From NCBI GenBank assembly GCA_002505405.1, contig DAVD01000009.1, positions 1-13,819 on the forward strand: a stretch of DNA of 13,819 nucleotides, in the 5' to 3' direction. This document shows positions 6,374-13,109 of this stretch, in pieces. The DNA is from Candidatus Poseidonia alphae. Its GTDB lineage: Archaea > Thermoplasmatota > Poseidoniia > Poseidoniales > Poseidoniaceae. Numbering within the stretch: the first letter of the stretch is position 1; each line of letters opens with the position of its first letter. The notes under the pieces are model-generated. The model did no database searches, was not told the origin of the DNA, and saw nothing but the letters and a program-made list of their open reading frames with translations. The translations under genes and the position numbers were made by a program.

Positions 6374-6631
6374 TCACGCTTCTGAGAGGCTCTCTATCCG
6401 CTGTTCCAATTCTGCGATACGAGAATGGCATTCAATGAGCATGGACATTAACATCGGCTTCCAAGCATCATGTGCAGGCAGCATTCCACCAGCAGTACGC
6501 CGCTTGCGCACCCCGTTTAGCAGTTCATCAAAGGCGATTTTATCACCAGAATTTAGCGCCCTTCGAAAGGGCTCAAGCGATGCCATTTCTGATTCAATTC
6601 TGTTGCGCCATGTTGGAACGGTTCGACCCAT
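6374..6631 (-). CDS. Small helical protein co-transcribed with the polymerase
   Basis: An 85-aa protein, all-helical by appearance. An N-terminal TWRNRIESEMASLEPFRRAL is followed by DKIAFDELLNGVRKRRTAGG, then a Met-rich helix (KPMLMSMLIECHSRIAELEQRIESL) that looks like a short coiled coil. From memory it resembles small archaeal proteins of the form TWR-x-IE...FRRAL...FD-x-L...LLSML...L-E-x-RI, whose function is not known to me; no search was made. ATG at 6631 is preferred over TTG at 6640, which adds only three residues. Its stop is 4 nt before the polymerase GTG, so the two are almost certainly one transcript, probably leaderless from a TATA-like element about 30 nt upstream. A partner or processivity/recruitment factor for the polymerase is the natural inference. 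Confidence 0.7.
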   Translation of the reverse strand: MGRTVPTWRNRIESEMASLEPFRRALNSGDKIAFDELLNGVRKRRTAGGMLPAHDAWKPMLMSMLIECHSRIAELEQRIESLSEA

Positions 6632-6658
6632 CTCTTTCAATCAGCCGATAAGGCCGAG

Positions 6659-6666
6659 TATGTTTT
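6659..6666 (-). promoter_or_regulatory. TATA-like element for the polymerase operon
   Basis: On the minus strand the sequence AAAACATA is centred about 31 nt before the ATG at 6631, the spacing expected for a TATA box on a leaderless archaeal transcript. No Shine-Dalgarno site stands before that ATG. Identified by position and composition only. Confidence 0.35.
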
Positions 6667-6682
6667 CTTAGACCCTACTCCG

Positions 6683-6763
6683 ATGAGCGATGAAAGTGAA
6701 AGTGAACTTGCTGCGGTGGCCTTGCAAATCGTTCACCGTTTGCGGGAAAATTCTAATGTCTAA
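6683..6763 (+). CDS. Possible 26-aa mini-ORF upstream of ogt
   Basis: ATG at 6683 to TAA at 6761-6763. The peptide starts MSDESESELAAVALQIVHRL, with an acidic start followed by an amphipathic helix and a basic turn, more protein-like than most chance ORFs of this size. It lies in the divergent promoter region between the polymerase operon and ogt, 17 nt before the ogt ATG, and overlaps the putative ogt TATA element. It could be a real microprotein, a remnant of a longer gene, or chance. Reported with low confidence. Confidence 0.2.
   Translation: MSDESESELAAVALQIVHRLRENSNV
6747..6756 (+). promoter_or_regulatory. TATA-like element for ogt
   Basis: AAAATTCTAA, preceded by the purine-rich GCGGG, is centred about 29 nt before the ogt ATG at 6781, which fits a leaderless archaeal promoter. 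It mirrors the element serving the divergent polymerase operon, so both units appear to fire from one 149-bp gap. Assignment rests on position only. Confidence 0.35.
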
Positions 6764-6780
6764 GCCTTCAGTAGACCGCC

Positions 6781-7071
6781 ATGAGCCATCATCCAAAACT
6801 GATTGGGACCCCGTTTCAACTTCTGGTGTGGAATGCCTTGAAGACGATTCCAAAAGGCGAAGTTCGCACGTACAAGGAACTCGCCACCATGATTGGGCGG
6901 CCTGGTTCAGTGCGTGCAGTGGCCAATGCGTGCGGCAAGAACCCCTATTTGGTGACCATCCCATGCCACCGCGTGATACGAACCGATGGCGGTTTGGGTG
7001 GATACAGCGGAGCGGGTGGTATTGAGGCCAAACGTAAATTGTTGCTCGAAGAAGGCGTTGACCTCGAGTAA
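6781..7071 (+). CDS. ogt: Single-domain O6-alkylguanine-DNA alkyltransferase
   Basis: A suicide repair enzyme that moves the alkyl group from O6-alkylguanine in DNA to its own cysteine. At 96 aa it is only the C-terminal active-site domain of Ogt/MGMT. Visible: GTPFQLLVWNALKTIPKGEVRTYKELA (residues 9-35), with Y31 matching the nucleotide-flipping region; the Arg finger R45 in SVRAVANACGKNP; the active site IPCHRVI with nucleophile C62; and RTDGGLGGYSGAGGIEAKRKLL. Because Cys is present rather than Trp, it is a transferase and not an alkyltransferase-like (ATL) sensor. The N-terminal domain found in Ada-C, Ogt and human MGMT is absent. It is divergent from the PolB2-like operon, which places it in a repair neighbourhood. 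Start chosen as the first ATG; no ribosome site, and a TATA-like sequence about 29 nt upstream suggests a leaderless mRNA. Confidence 0.9.
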   Translation: MSHHPKLIGTPFQLLVWNALKTIPKGEVRTYKELATMIGRPGSVRAVANACGKNPYLVTIPCHRVIRTDGGLGGYSGAGGIEAKRKLLLEEGVDLE

Positions 7072-7212
7072 GAAAAGACCTTGTCCAAAGATTGCAACCG
7101 TATAGCTTTCTCACACAAGAATCAGAAACCGTTTGAGTTTTGTTTTCCGGCACAAAGGGTTCAGTGGGTCGATACAGACGCTACCCTCATGCTCGTATAC
7201 GTCTGCAAGGGT

Positions 7213-8046
7213 TCATTCTTGATCGCTTTTCGTTTGCGACCATCCTTCGGTATTCTCCAAATCTTTTCGGATTTGCGACCCGATGTTAAGCGGCTCCATC
7301 GTTTGTCGCATATCGTTCAACGCTCGCTGCATGATGGCCTCGCCCAATTCTTCGTGGGTTTGAGGGAGATTGTCGGCGGCGATTTCTTGGAAAATACTCT
7401 CTGGTTTGTGTGCCCCGCTGTGGTAAATGATACGAGCCGCATAACTCGAGTACGATACCAAGAATGTCACGATAGCCAACAATAGACCGATAATTATGGC
7501 CGAACCAACGATGGTTTTGATGTGCACGAGAAGAAGCATGCACCACCACATCGCCATGCCATACATAGAACAGACCACGAGATAATCGGGTATCATTGCC
7601 AAGCGGCCAGTTGGCCCTCTCGCACTGACGATGGCCCGAAAGTTGTCATCGTCCACCGCCGAATATACGCCGTGAACCACTAGGAGGCAGTTGAGGTGAA
7701 CGAAATTGATGACGACGATGATACCCCCCATAATCATGGTCCACCAAGCCAAACTCGTGTAGGGAGTAGAGGCCCAGTAGAAGTCTTTGGATTCCCCTGT
7801 TAGCAGATTGAAGAACAAAGATGCATTCATGGCCAACACCAAAACCGCTGCTAGAGTATTGACTTCCCATACCGCTTTGTAGCTCTCTTTGAGCGTTTTT
7901 CCACTCGGATAGGCTTCGTTGTAAGCATCTTTCCACAGACGGCGATGGTCAATGGGGTAGAACCATTCGAGTATGGGAACGAGTTTGAAGAAATTTCGAA
8001 TCGGCCGATTTTGAAACGTCTCAGAAGGTTTCTCATTCCTGCTCAT
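7213..8046 (-). CDS. Four-span membrane protein, function unknown
   Basis: A 277-aa protein from the ATG at 8046; in-frame ATGs at 8064 and 8070 and a TTG at 8076 would add 6 to 10 residues. A cytosolic N-terminal region of about 60 residues (FFKLVPILEWFYPIDHRRLWKDAY) precedes spans at about 62-82, 99-126, 152-176 and 178-202. A C-terminal soluble tail of about 75 residues follows, rich in Glu/Gln and probably helical (EELGEAIMQRALNDMRQTMEPL). A 15-residue loop between spans 2 and 3 is acidic (SAVDDDNFRAIV). No transport, protease or kinase motif is seen and I do not recognise the family. It stands alone: convergent with ogt across a 141-bp gap, and preceded by a 218-bp gap holding a T/A-rich stretch that may be its promoter. 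Confidence 0.72.
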   Translation of the reverse strand: MSRNEKPSETFQNRPIRNFFKLVPILEWFYPIDHRRLWKDAYNEAYPSGKTLKESYKAVWEVNTLAAVLVLAMNASLFFNLLTGESKDFYWASTPYTSLAWWTMIMGGIIVVINFVHLNCLLVVHGVYSAVDDDNFRAIVSARGPTGRLAMIPDYLVVCSMYGMAMWWCMLLLVHIKTIVGSAIIIGLLLAIVTFLVSYSSYAARIIYHSGAHKPESIFQEIAADNLPQTHEELGEAIMQRALNDMRQTMEPLNIGSQIRKDLENTEGWSQTKSDQE

Positions 8047-8070
8047 AAAAATACCACAGGACATCTCCAT

Positions 8071-8090
8071 TATCAAATTAAACTATTTTT
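8071..8090 (-). promoter_or_regulatory. A/T-rich promoter-like stretch for the 8046 gene
   Basis: Seventeen of these twenty bases are A or T. On the minus strand it reads AAAAATAGTTTAATTTGATA, about 25 to 45 nt before the ATG at 8046, consistent with an archaeal TATA region. The rest of the 8091-8264 gap holds only a weak TACCC-N7-GGGTA hairpin at 8171-8187; I see no convincing gene in it. Confidence 0.35.
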
Positions 8091-8264
8091 CGGAGTGTTT
8101 AGCCCGTTTGACAGCCCACACACCCGCCTCTCATGATATCCACTTCACTGGGTCATTACATTTTGTTGCGTACCCACGCGACGGGTATTTCTCAAGTCCC
8201 AAAGGTCCATTTTCCTGCATCAAAGGCCGATTTGTATGATGAATGGAAAGAAAGTTTAGGCATG

Positions 8265-9152
8265 TTACAAGTTTTGATACCACGCAAGAGTATAAGTTTC
8301 GGCGTACCGATCGTTGGCAATAGAACTGTGCCCTAAGGGGCGAACAACGACCAACATATCCATCTGCCCGCCAGCTGATGCAGAACCCACACAAACGACT
8401 TCACCAACTTTAGTCCCTTCCTTAGAGGTTGAAATTAGGGATTTAACGGTAAACAAGCGGACCTCAAGTGTCACGTCCTCATCTCCCCCGACATACCGAT
8501 GGGTGTTAGGGGCCGCAACGGGCTCCAATTGTACCTCACTCGGGTCCAAGCGGACGAAGGGGATCTGTTCATCCAGTAAGGCAATGGATTGCTGCATTCG
8601 AGAGGACTCTACGCCAAGGGCAAAGGCGATGTTAAATGTCGATGCTTCTCCACCATAACTCCCCGTTTGGTGTGGCATACGAACGCTAAGAGATTGAACG
8701 ATTTCAAGCGATGGCATCAACCAAGTGTACTGTTCACTTGCCGGGTACAAAGGAGCATCGGGGTTCTCAAGGAAGGCTGGCTGCCCCCATTCTTCAGGGG
8801 CGGACGGAGTTGAAACAGGAAGCATTCCGCCTCCTGCAAACATCAAAACGCTGAGTAAGAGCGCCGCAAGGCGCGTTCTACGATGTTCACGCCACTCCTC
8901 CCTTCCAGCAGGGCTTAAGGCAGAGAGAACCAGCATCGCCGGCAGAAGCAGGAGAATTCCGTACGGTACAATCCATAGTAAAATCGTAAACACGACAGCC
9001 ATGATGATACCGTTACGGCCAACAGGATGGGTCCAGTGCACGGGTGGTTCTTGAGGTGCCCTTCGATTCAACAAATAGAGAAGAAGCCCTCCACCTAAAA
9101 GCGGAAGCAGCGAATGAACCAAACCTTGCCAGACCATGCACTTCGCTTTCAT
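8265..9152 (-). CDS. Membrane-anchored protein with large C-terminal domain
   Basis: A 295-aa protein from the ATG at 9152; a second ATG at 9137 removes five residues and is equally possible. Hydrophobic spans lie at about 8-28, 47-80 (long enough for two) and 94-114, with a basic loop RREEWREHRRTR-like region (84-94) marking the cytosolic face. Residues 115-295 form a soluble, probably extracytoplasmic domain containing SLEIVQSLSVRMPHQTG, VTLEVRLFTVKSLIS and GEVVCVGSASAGGQMDMLVVV, mainly beta in character. No family recognised. It is divergent from the ABC ATPase across about 70 bp, so shared control with that transporter is possible. Its stop is 218 bp from the next minus-strand gene, so they are probably separate units. 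Confidence 0.7.
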   Translation of the reverse strand: MKAKCMVWQGLVHSLLPLLGGGLLLYLLNRRAPQEPPVHWTHPVGRNGIIMAVVFTILLWIVPYGILLLLPAMLVLSALSPAGREEWREHRRTRLAALLLSVLMFAGGGMLPVSTPSAPEEWGQPAFLENPDAPLYPASEQYTWLMPSLEIVQSLSVRMPHQTGSYGGEASTFNIAFALGVESSRMQQSIALLDEQIPFVRLDPSEVQLEPVAAPNTHRYVGGDEDVTLEVRLFTVKSLISTSKEGTKVGEVVCVGSASAGGQMDMLVVVRPLGHSSIANDRYAETYTLAWYQNL

Positions 9153-9176
9153 GATTCAACAGAGTACCATGAGGGT

Positions 9177-9190
9177 TTGGGTCGTCCCAA
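9177..9190. promoter_or_regulatory. Inverted repeat TTGGG-TCGT-CCCAA in a divergent promoter gap
   Basis: A perfect 5-bp-arm dyad in the 9153-9222 gap between the divergent membrane-protein and ABC ATPase genes, 32 bp before the preferred ATPase ATG. A regulator site is possible, but the arms are short and no TATA box is clear nearby. Confidence 0.22.
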
Positions 9191-9222
9191 GGTTGATGCG
9201 AGGGTTTCCCTTAAGACGAACC

Positions 9223-10248
9223 ATGGCGGAACCACTTCTCACCTTCGCCAACGCTGAGCATCGCCACATGATCTCAGCACCAACCCTCGCCCGTCCTTGG
9301 AAGAAAATGAAGGGCCCGGGGATTGTTGGGCTTAATTTGGACGTCTATGCCGGATGCGTTCTAGGCCTTGTTGGACCAAATGGGGCGGGAAAAACGACCT
9401 TGCTTAGAATGATGGCGGGGATTCTCCCTCTGCAAGGAGGTACGGTCACGGCTTGTTTTTCATCCACTGAACCAGAACACGTGGATGATTTGCGCCAATG
9501 GGTTGGTCACATGCCCGAGCAAGTGCGCTGGCAGGGTGGGCAAACCGTTCGTGAGGCGCTGGAAGCCATCGGAGACATGCGAAATACTCCAAGTAAGCGA
9601 ATTGATGGGTTGCTTGATTTGGTCGGTCTTAGCCTGCGCAAAGATGAGCGCCTGGACAATTTGAGCCAGGGTATGCGCCAGCGCCTGTCAATTGCTGCAG
9701 CCCTTCTTGGTTCACCAAAAGTGCTCCTTTTGGATGAACCGTTTAACGGCCTAGATCCCGTGGCTGCTGAAGCCTTTACTCAACTTGTCAAACGCCTAGC
9801 GAGCAAAGGGGTGGCCGTGGTGATTTCCTCGCACATGGTGGCTCAATTGGACCAACTCATTGACCGAATCGCTCTGTTGCATCGAGGTCAATTGCTGGAC
9901 GAGGGAAACTTGGAAGAAGTTGAGGGCCGCCTCGACCTTTCAAATCGGTACCGAATCAAAGGCAAGGGCATTGTAGACCTCGCTTCCTCACTATCCGATA
10001 TTGACCATGAACCCCTTGGCTTTGAAATGAATAATGACGAATGGAACTTCATTTTCCGCGGCCAAGAAAAAGCTGTTTTGAATGCACTCATGAATTCTGC
10101 AACCGTCACATCATGGTCACCAGTGGCCCCAAATCTTGTTGAATTGCTCTGCGCTGCAACCGGCATGGAAGTTGAGGACATTTCTTTGGAAGTAGGGTCG
10201 TCGGCAATGCTTCCAATGCGAACTTCAGAGGTGAGTGAAGATGAGTGA
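9223..10248 (+). CDS. ABC transporter ATP-binding protein
   Basis: Cytosolic ATPase of an ABC-2 type exporter. In this 341-aa numbering: Walker A GPNGAGKTT at 51-59; Q-loop Q100 in VGHMPEQ; signature LSQGM at 147-151 followed by RQRLSIAAALLG; Walker B VLLLDEP at 167-173 with catalytic Glu E172; D-loop NGLD; and the switch His H204 in ISSHM. The order and wording resemble the CcmA/NatA/NosF group that pairs with a separate permease. About 100 residues after the nucleotide-binding domain form a C-terminal extension usual in this group. An ATG at 9136 would add 29 residues but would overlap the divergent gene and leave it no promoter, so 9223 is preferred. The permease start overlaps the last 8 nt. 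The substrate cannot be told; the surface protein downstream hints at envelope function. Confidence 0.9.
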   Translation: MAEPLLTFANAEHRHMISAPTLARPWKKMKGPGIVGLNLDVYAGCVLGLVGPNGAGKTTLLRMMAGILPLQGGTVTACFSSTEPEHVDDLRQWVGHMPEQVRWQGGQTVREALEAIGDMRNTPSKRIDGLLDLVGLSLRKDERLDNLSQGMRQRLSIAAALLGSPKVLLLDEPFNGLDPVAAEAFTQLVKRLASKGVAVVISSHMVAQLDQLIDRIALLHRGQLLDEGNLEEVEGRLDLSNRYRIKGKGIVDLASSLSDIDHEPLGFEMNNDEWNFIFRGQEKAVLNALMNSATVTSWSPVAPNLVELLCAATGMEVEDISLEVGSSAMLPMRTSEVSEDE

Positions 10249-11071
10249 TTGGGGCCGAATATGGCGCATGAGTCAACGGATTCGTGACCGACAATTGTTT
10301 GGTATCCGCTTGAAGATCATGCTTCCCATCCTCATTCTTTTCCTTCCTGGAATGGCTTGGGGGTTCTCTGACCCTGAAATCATTCTGCCCGGGGGCCACC
10401 AACCTTCGACTCCAATGGAGGTTCTGTTTTATGCATCCCTAGGGGTGGTATTTGGCGCAACCATGTGTGCCGTATTGCTTTCTTTTGACGGTATTAGCCG
10501 TGACCGCTCAAGCGGGATGCTTGAGATTCGACTTGCCCAACCCATGCCGCGCAAGCACCAAGCAACTGCACTGATTTTAGGACACTGGCAAGCCATTGCC
10601 CAACCGGTTTATGCTTTGATGTTGGTCTGCCTTATGATCGTTAGATACCGGATGTCAGAATGGCCGAGTGCAGTTGAAACGCTGGTGTATTTCCTCTCCA
10701 CTGGTCTTATTCTTCTCTGGTACACGCTTTTCGCTTTGCTCGCATCCACCTCTGCTAAAGAGCAGGGAACGGCGGTTGCCTTCGGAATCGGCGTTTGGTT
10801 TTTCTTCACGTTCCTTTGGGCACTGGTGACCACGATGGTGGCCTACGCTTCAGGAGTGGCCATTGGCGAAGCAAACGACCCAGCATGGGTGGCACTTGAG
10901 GGTGCACTCGACCTTCTATCTCCCAACGGCGTTTACCATCATTTGCTTGAGACGCAACTCACATCTGTTGACCGGGGCGTGTCGGCAGGGCAGGCTTGGT
11001 GTGGAGCTGCGATATGGACGATTTTGCCCTGGTGGGTGCTCCATCGACGCATGGAAGGCCTCGTTCCGTGA
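10241..11071 (+). CDS. ABC-2 type transporter permease
   Basis: The membrane partner of the ATPase upstream: 276 aa from ATG 10241, overlapping the ATPase stop by 8 nt, a usual sign of translational coupling. A GTG two codons earlier is possible. A cytosolic amphipathic N-terminus (WGRIWRMSQRIRDRQLFGIR) leads to six hydrophobic spans at about 25-41, 60-82, 108-134, 145-169, 176-206 and 249-268. The cytosolic motif FDGISRDRSSGMLEIRLAQP at 82-101 follows span 2 and corresponds to the E/D-RxSGTLE-LLxQP signature of NosY/ABC-2 permeases. A probable external loop at about 207-248 contains SPNGVYHHLLETQLTS, the usual SP...Y motif of these permeases. The substrate is unknown. Confidence 0.85.
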   Translation: MSDWGRIWRMSQRIRDRQLFGIRLKIMLPILILFLPGMAWGFSDPEIILPGGHQPSTPMEVLFYASLGVVFGATMCAVLLSFDGISRDRSSGMLEIRLAQPMPRKHQATALILGHWQAIAQPVYALMLVCLMIVRYRMSEWPSAVETLVYFLSTGLILLWYTLFALLASTSAKEQGTAVAFGIGVWFFFTFLWALVTTMVAYASGVAIGEANDPAWVALEGALDLLSPNGVYHHLLETQLTSVDRGVSAGQAWCGAAIWTILPWWVLHRRMEGLVP

Positions 11072-11117
11072 TGGATGAAAGGCAATTGTCTATGAAGTCC
11101 AAAGTATACGGCAGACC

Positions 11118-13061
11118 ATGACACGCCTATTCTCAGCGCTTCATCTGACTTCCCTAACGCTTGTTTTCCTGATGATTTCCAGCGTGATGGGTCCAGCAAT
11201 GAGCACATCTCTTAGCGATGATTCGGACCCAATGAATACAGAAGGACGACAAGACAGGAGGGATTGCAGCGGATACACCTTCGAAGACCTCTTTGAATAT
11301 GATTTTGCTTTGTTTGAACTCGAAATCTTTGATGACTGGGCTACCGGTGACATGTTCGCAAATGCGTGGGTCAACGGCTCCAACTCCCCCATCGTCCGAG
11401 ACAACCTCGACGGATTGTTTGAAGGCCTTCCCGGTGGTGGAAACGATTGGATCAGTACCGATGAGCGAGATGCCGTACGTAGCATCGGCCCAAAATGCAT
11501 TGCTGATATGGAAACCCGTCTCGGAATGCGTGAAGGAACACCCCACTCCGGTGGAGTTGACTGGAATGATTTTGAATTCGTTGAAGACGGAATTGGCTTG
11601 GATGAGGTGAACCTTGTTCCAGAAGAACACCAAGAGGCCCGTACATGTACCAATTTCCAAGCTGCCCAGGATTGTAAGGAAGTCCCGGTTTCGGTTACCG
11701 ACGACATGGAAATCAGTCTTGATTTGGCGGACGACCAGAGCAACAACGTTCGTTGGGAGAAACTCAACAATCAAGGAGTTTCGAATTTCACCATTAGCCT
11801 TAACATCACCAACATGAGCAATGCGGCACTGGTCGTCACGTTCCCAGTATTGTCCGGATTGCGAATGTACGATTTCCGAACAACAGACAACGCCCCAGAA
11901 AGTGGAGATACCTGTGACAACATCGGTAGACCTTCCTCCGCATATTTACCCGATGGCGCCCTTCAACTGACACAATTGGTGACTTTTGATCGAACTCAAT
12001 GGGATTTGATTTGTAATGTATTCATGGACTTCACAACCGAGGTGCCTGAGGTGAACGACGTCCCAGTATGGACCAGTTCAGTTCTAGGAAACGGGACGCG
12101 TATTGGAACCAACGGTGGGACGACGATGTTCGCCACTGCAGAGGTCGGGAATCAGTGGGCCAGTGATGATGACGGATGGTCTCTGGATTGCACCTTTGAT
12201 GCCGAGGGCTGGAGTATGTCCACCAATGTATTGGGGGATTTCTTCGTGACACAACCCATGGATTCAACGAGTTCAACAGCAACATGTCACCCCTTCGACC
12301 CGTTGGGGGCAGCTGACGAAAACAACACGCGAACGTGGACCTTTGGAACCCTCTTTACATCAACCGCAGTCGTAAGCGAGGACGGTAAAACCGCAGTAAT
12401 GACCGTAACTCCCACAGATTTCATCGACCAATTCATCGTTTATCCTCATGCAATGCAAGGAACTTTTGAAGTGTCAGACGATGCATCAGCCACCGTCGCA
12501 GGTGCTCCAACCGACATCACCCTATCACTGGTAGGAATCCGACCGGGAAGTTTCTCCATCGCTGGAGAAGTGCAAGCTACAAACATGCTACCGTACAGTT
12601 TCATTGTTGACCTTGGTGTGTTCAAACCAAATTCCCCACCTCAGATTTCAATTGCCGTTAACTTCGATGGAAACAATGCAACTTGGGACGCAAATGGTAT
12701 TGAGTTTGAATTGATTGGACTTGCAAATGACCCTGACTCGGAAGCCGTGACGTTGACCCTCACCATCTGTGGAGCAGAAACCTCCGGATTCATCCAAGAC
12801 GACATCAACTGGCGTGTTGACGTTTCCATCGCCATCTGTATGGCGTACGAATTGGAAACATACGACGTCATTATCACTGCAACCGACGAATCCGGAGCCA
12901 GTACAAGTCTTAACGTTGGCGTGAACCCTCCAGACGTTGAAGAGGCCCCAATAATTATCGTTGATACAGCCGAAGACAGTGCTCTACCTTCCCTCTCAAT
13001 GCTCGCTGTTTTGTCGATGATTGGTATTGCTGCCCTTCGGGGTCGTCGTATCGATGAATGA
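11118..13061 (+). CDS. Secreted surface protein with C-terminal membrane anchor
   Basis: A 647-aa exported protein. Residues 1-28 form a Sec-type signal (MTRLFSALHLTSLTLVFLMI then SSVMGPAMS). The mature part is acidic and beta-rich, with several N-glycosylation sequons (NGS, NFT, NIT, NGT, NNT, NNA) and scattered Cys likely to pair outside the cell. The C-terminal 150 residues look like tandem cadherin- or Ig-like beta modules (SPPQISIAVNF... ANDPDSEAVTLTLTI... VIITATDESGASTSLNVGV). The tail LPSLSMLAVLSMIGIAAL then RGRR at 623-644 is the hydrophobic-plus-Arg layout of archaeal C-terminal anchor or sorting signals. The N-terminal region is Asp/Trp-rich (YDFALFELEIFDDWATGDMF) and of unknown function. 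It starts 46 bp after the permease stop on the same strand, so it probably shares that operon and may be the exported or docking partner. Confidence 0.8.
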   Translation: MTRLFSALHLTSLTLVFLMISSVMGPAMSTSLSDDSDPMNTEGRQDRRDCSGYTFEDLFEYDFALFELEIFDDWATGDMFANAWVNGSNSPIVRDNLDGLFEGLPGGGNDWISTDERDAVRSIGPKCIADMETRLGMREGTPHSGGVDWNDFEFVEDGIGLDEVNLVPEEHQEARTCTNFQAAQDCKEVPVSVTDDMEISLDLADDQSNNVRWEKLNNQGVSNFTISLNITNMSNAALVVTFPVLSGLRMYDFRTTDNAPESGDTCDNIGRPSSAYLPDGALQLTQLVTFDRTQWDLICNVFMDFTTEVPEVNDVPVWTSSVLGNGTRIGTNGGTTMFATAEVGNQWASDDDGWSLDCTFDAEGWSMSTNVLGDFFVTQPMDSTSSTATCHPFDPLGAADENNTRTWTFGTLFTSTAVVSEDGKTAVMTVTPTDFIDQFIVYPHAMQGTFEVSDDASATVAGAPTDITLSLVGIRPGSFSIAGEVQATNMLPYSFIVDLGVFKPNSPPQISIAVNFDGNNATWDANGIEFELIGLANDPDSEAVTLTLTICGAETSGFIQDDINWRVDVSIAICMAYELETYDVIITATDESGASTSLNVGVNPPDVEEAPIIIVDTAEDSALPSLSMLAVLSMIGIAALRGRRIDE

Positions 13062-13109
13062 ACCGGCACAACCAAAAGGGGAAGGCTGTGGGTTTTGGAC
13101 GGGGAGACC

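Noticed and set aside
6668..7153. 161-codon open frame on the minus strand across ogt
   Set aside because: Directly antisense to the clearly conserved alkyltransferase; Cys/Trp/Arg-rich translation with no domain character.
7175..7205. CAGACG...CGTCTG hairpin between convergent genes as a terminator
   Set aside because: Only 6 bp of stem with a 19-base loop and no T-run; too weak to call. The 141-bp gap otherwise shows nothing clear.
7081..7485. 134-codon plus-strand open frame starting with TTG after ogt
   Set aside because: Mostly antisense to the four-span membrane protein at 7213-8046; weak start and unnatural composition.
8133..8336. 67-codon plus-strand open frame in the gap before 8265
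   Set aside because: The first 44 codons lie in the gap and read somewhat protein-like, but the rest is antisense to the 8265 gene and there is no promoter, ribosome site or recognisable domain.
9136..9222. Longer start for the ABC ATPase
   Set aside because: It would overlap the 5' end of the divergent membrane-protein gene and use up its promoter region; the added residues do not match the family.
11141..11774. Two long minus-strand frames (about 206-209 codons) inside the surface-protein gene
   Set aside because: Antisense shadows of a compositionally strong secreted protein with signal peptide and anchor; neither has a sensible start context.
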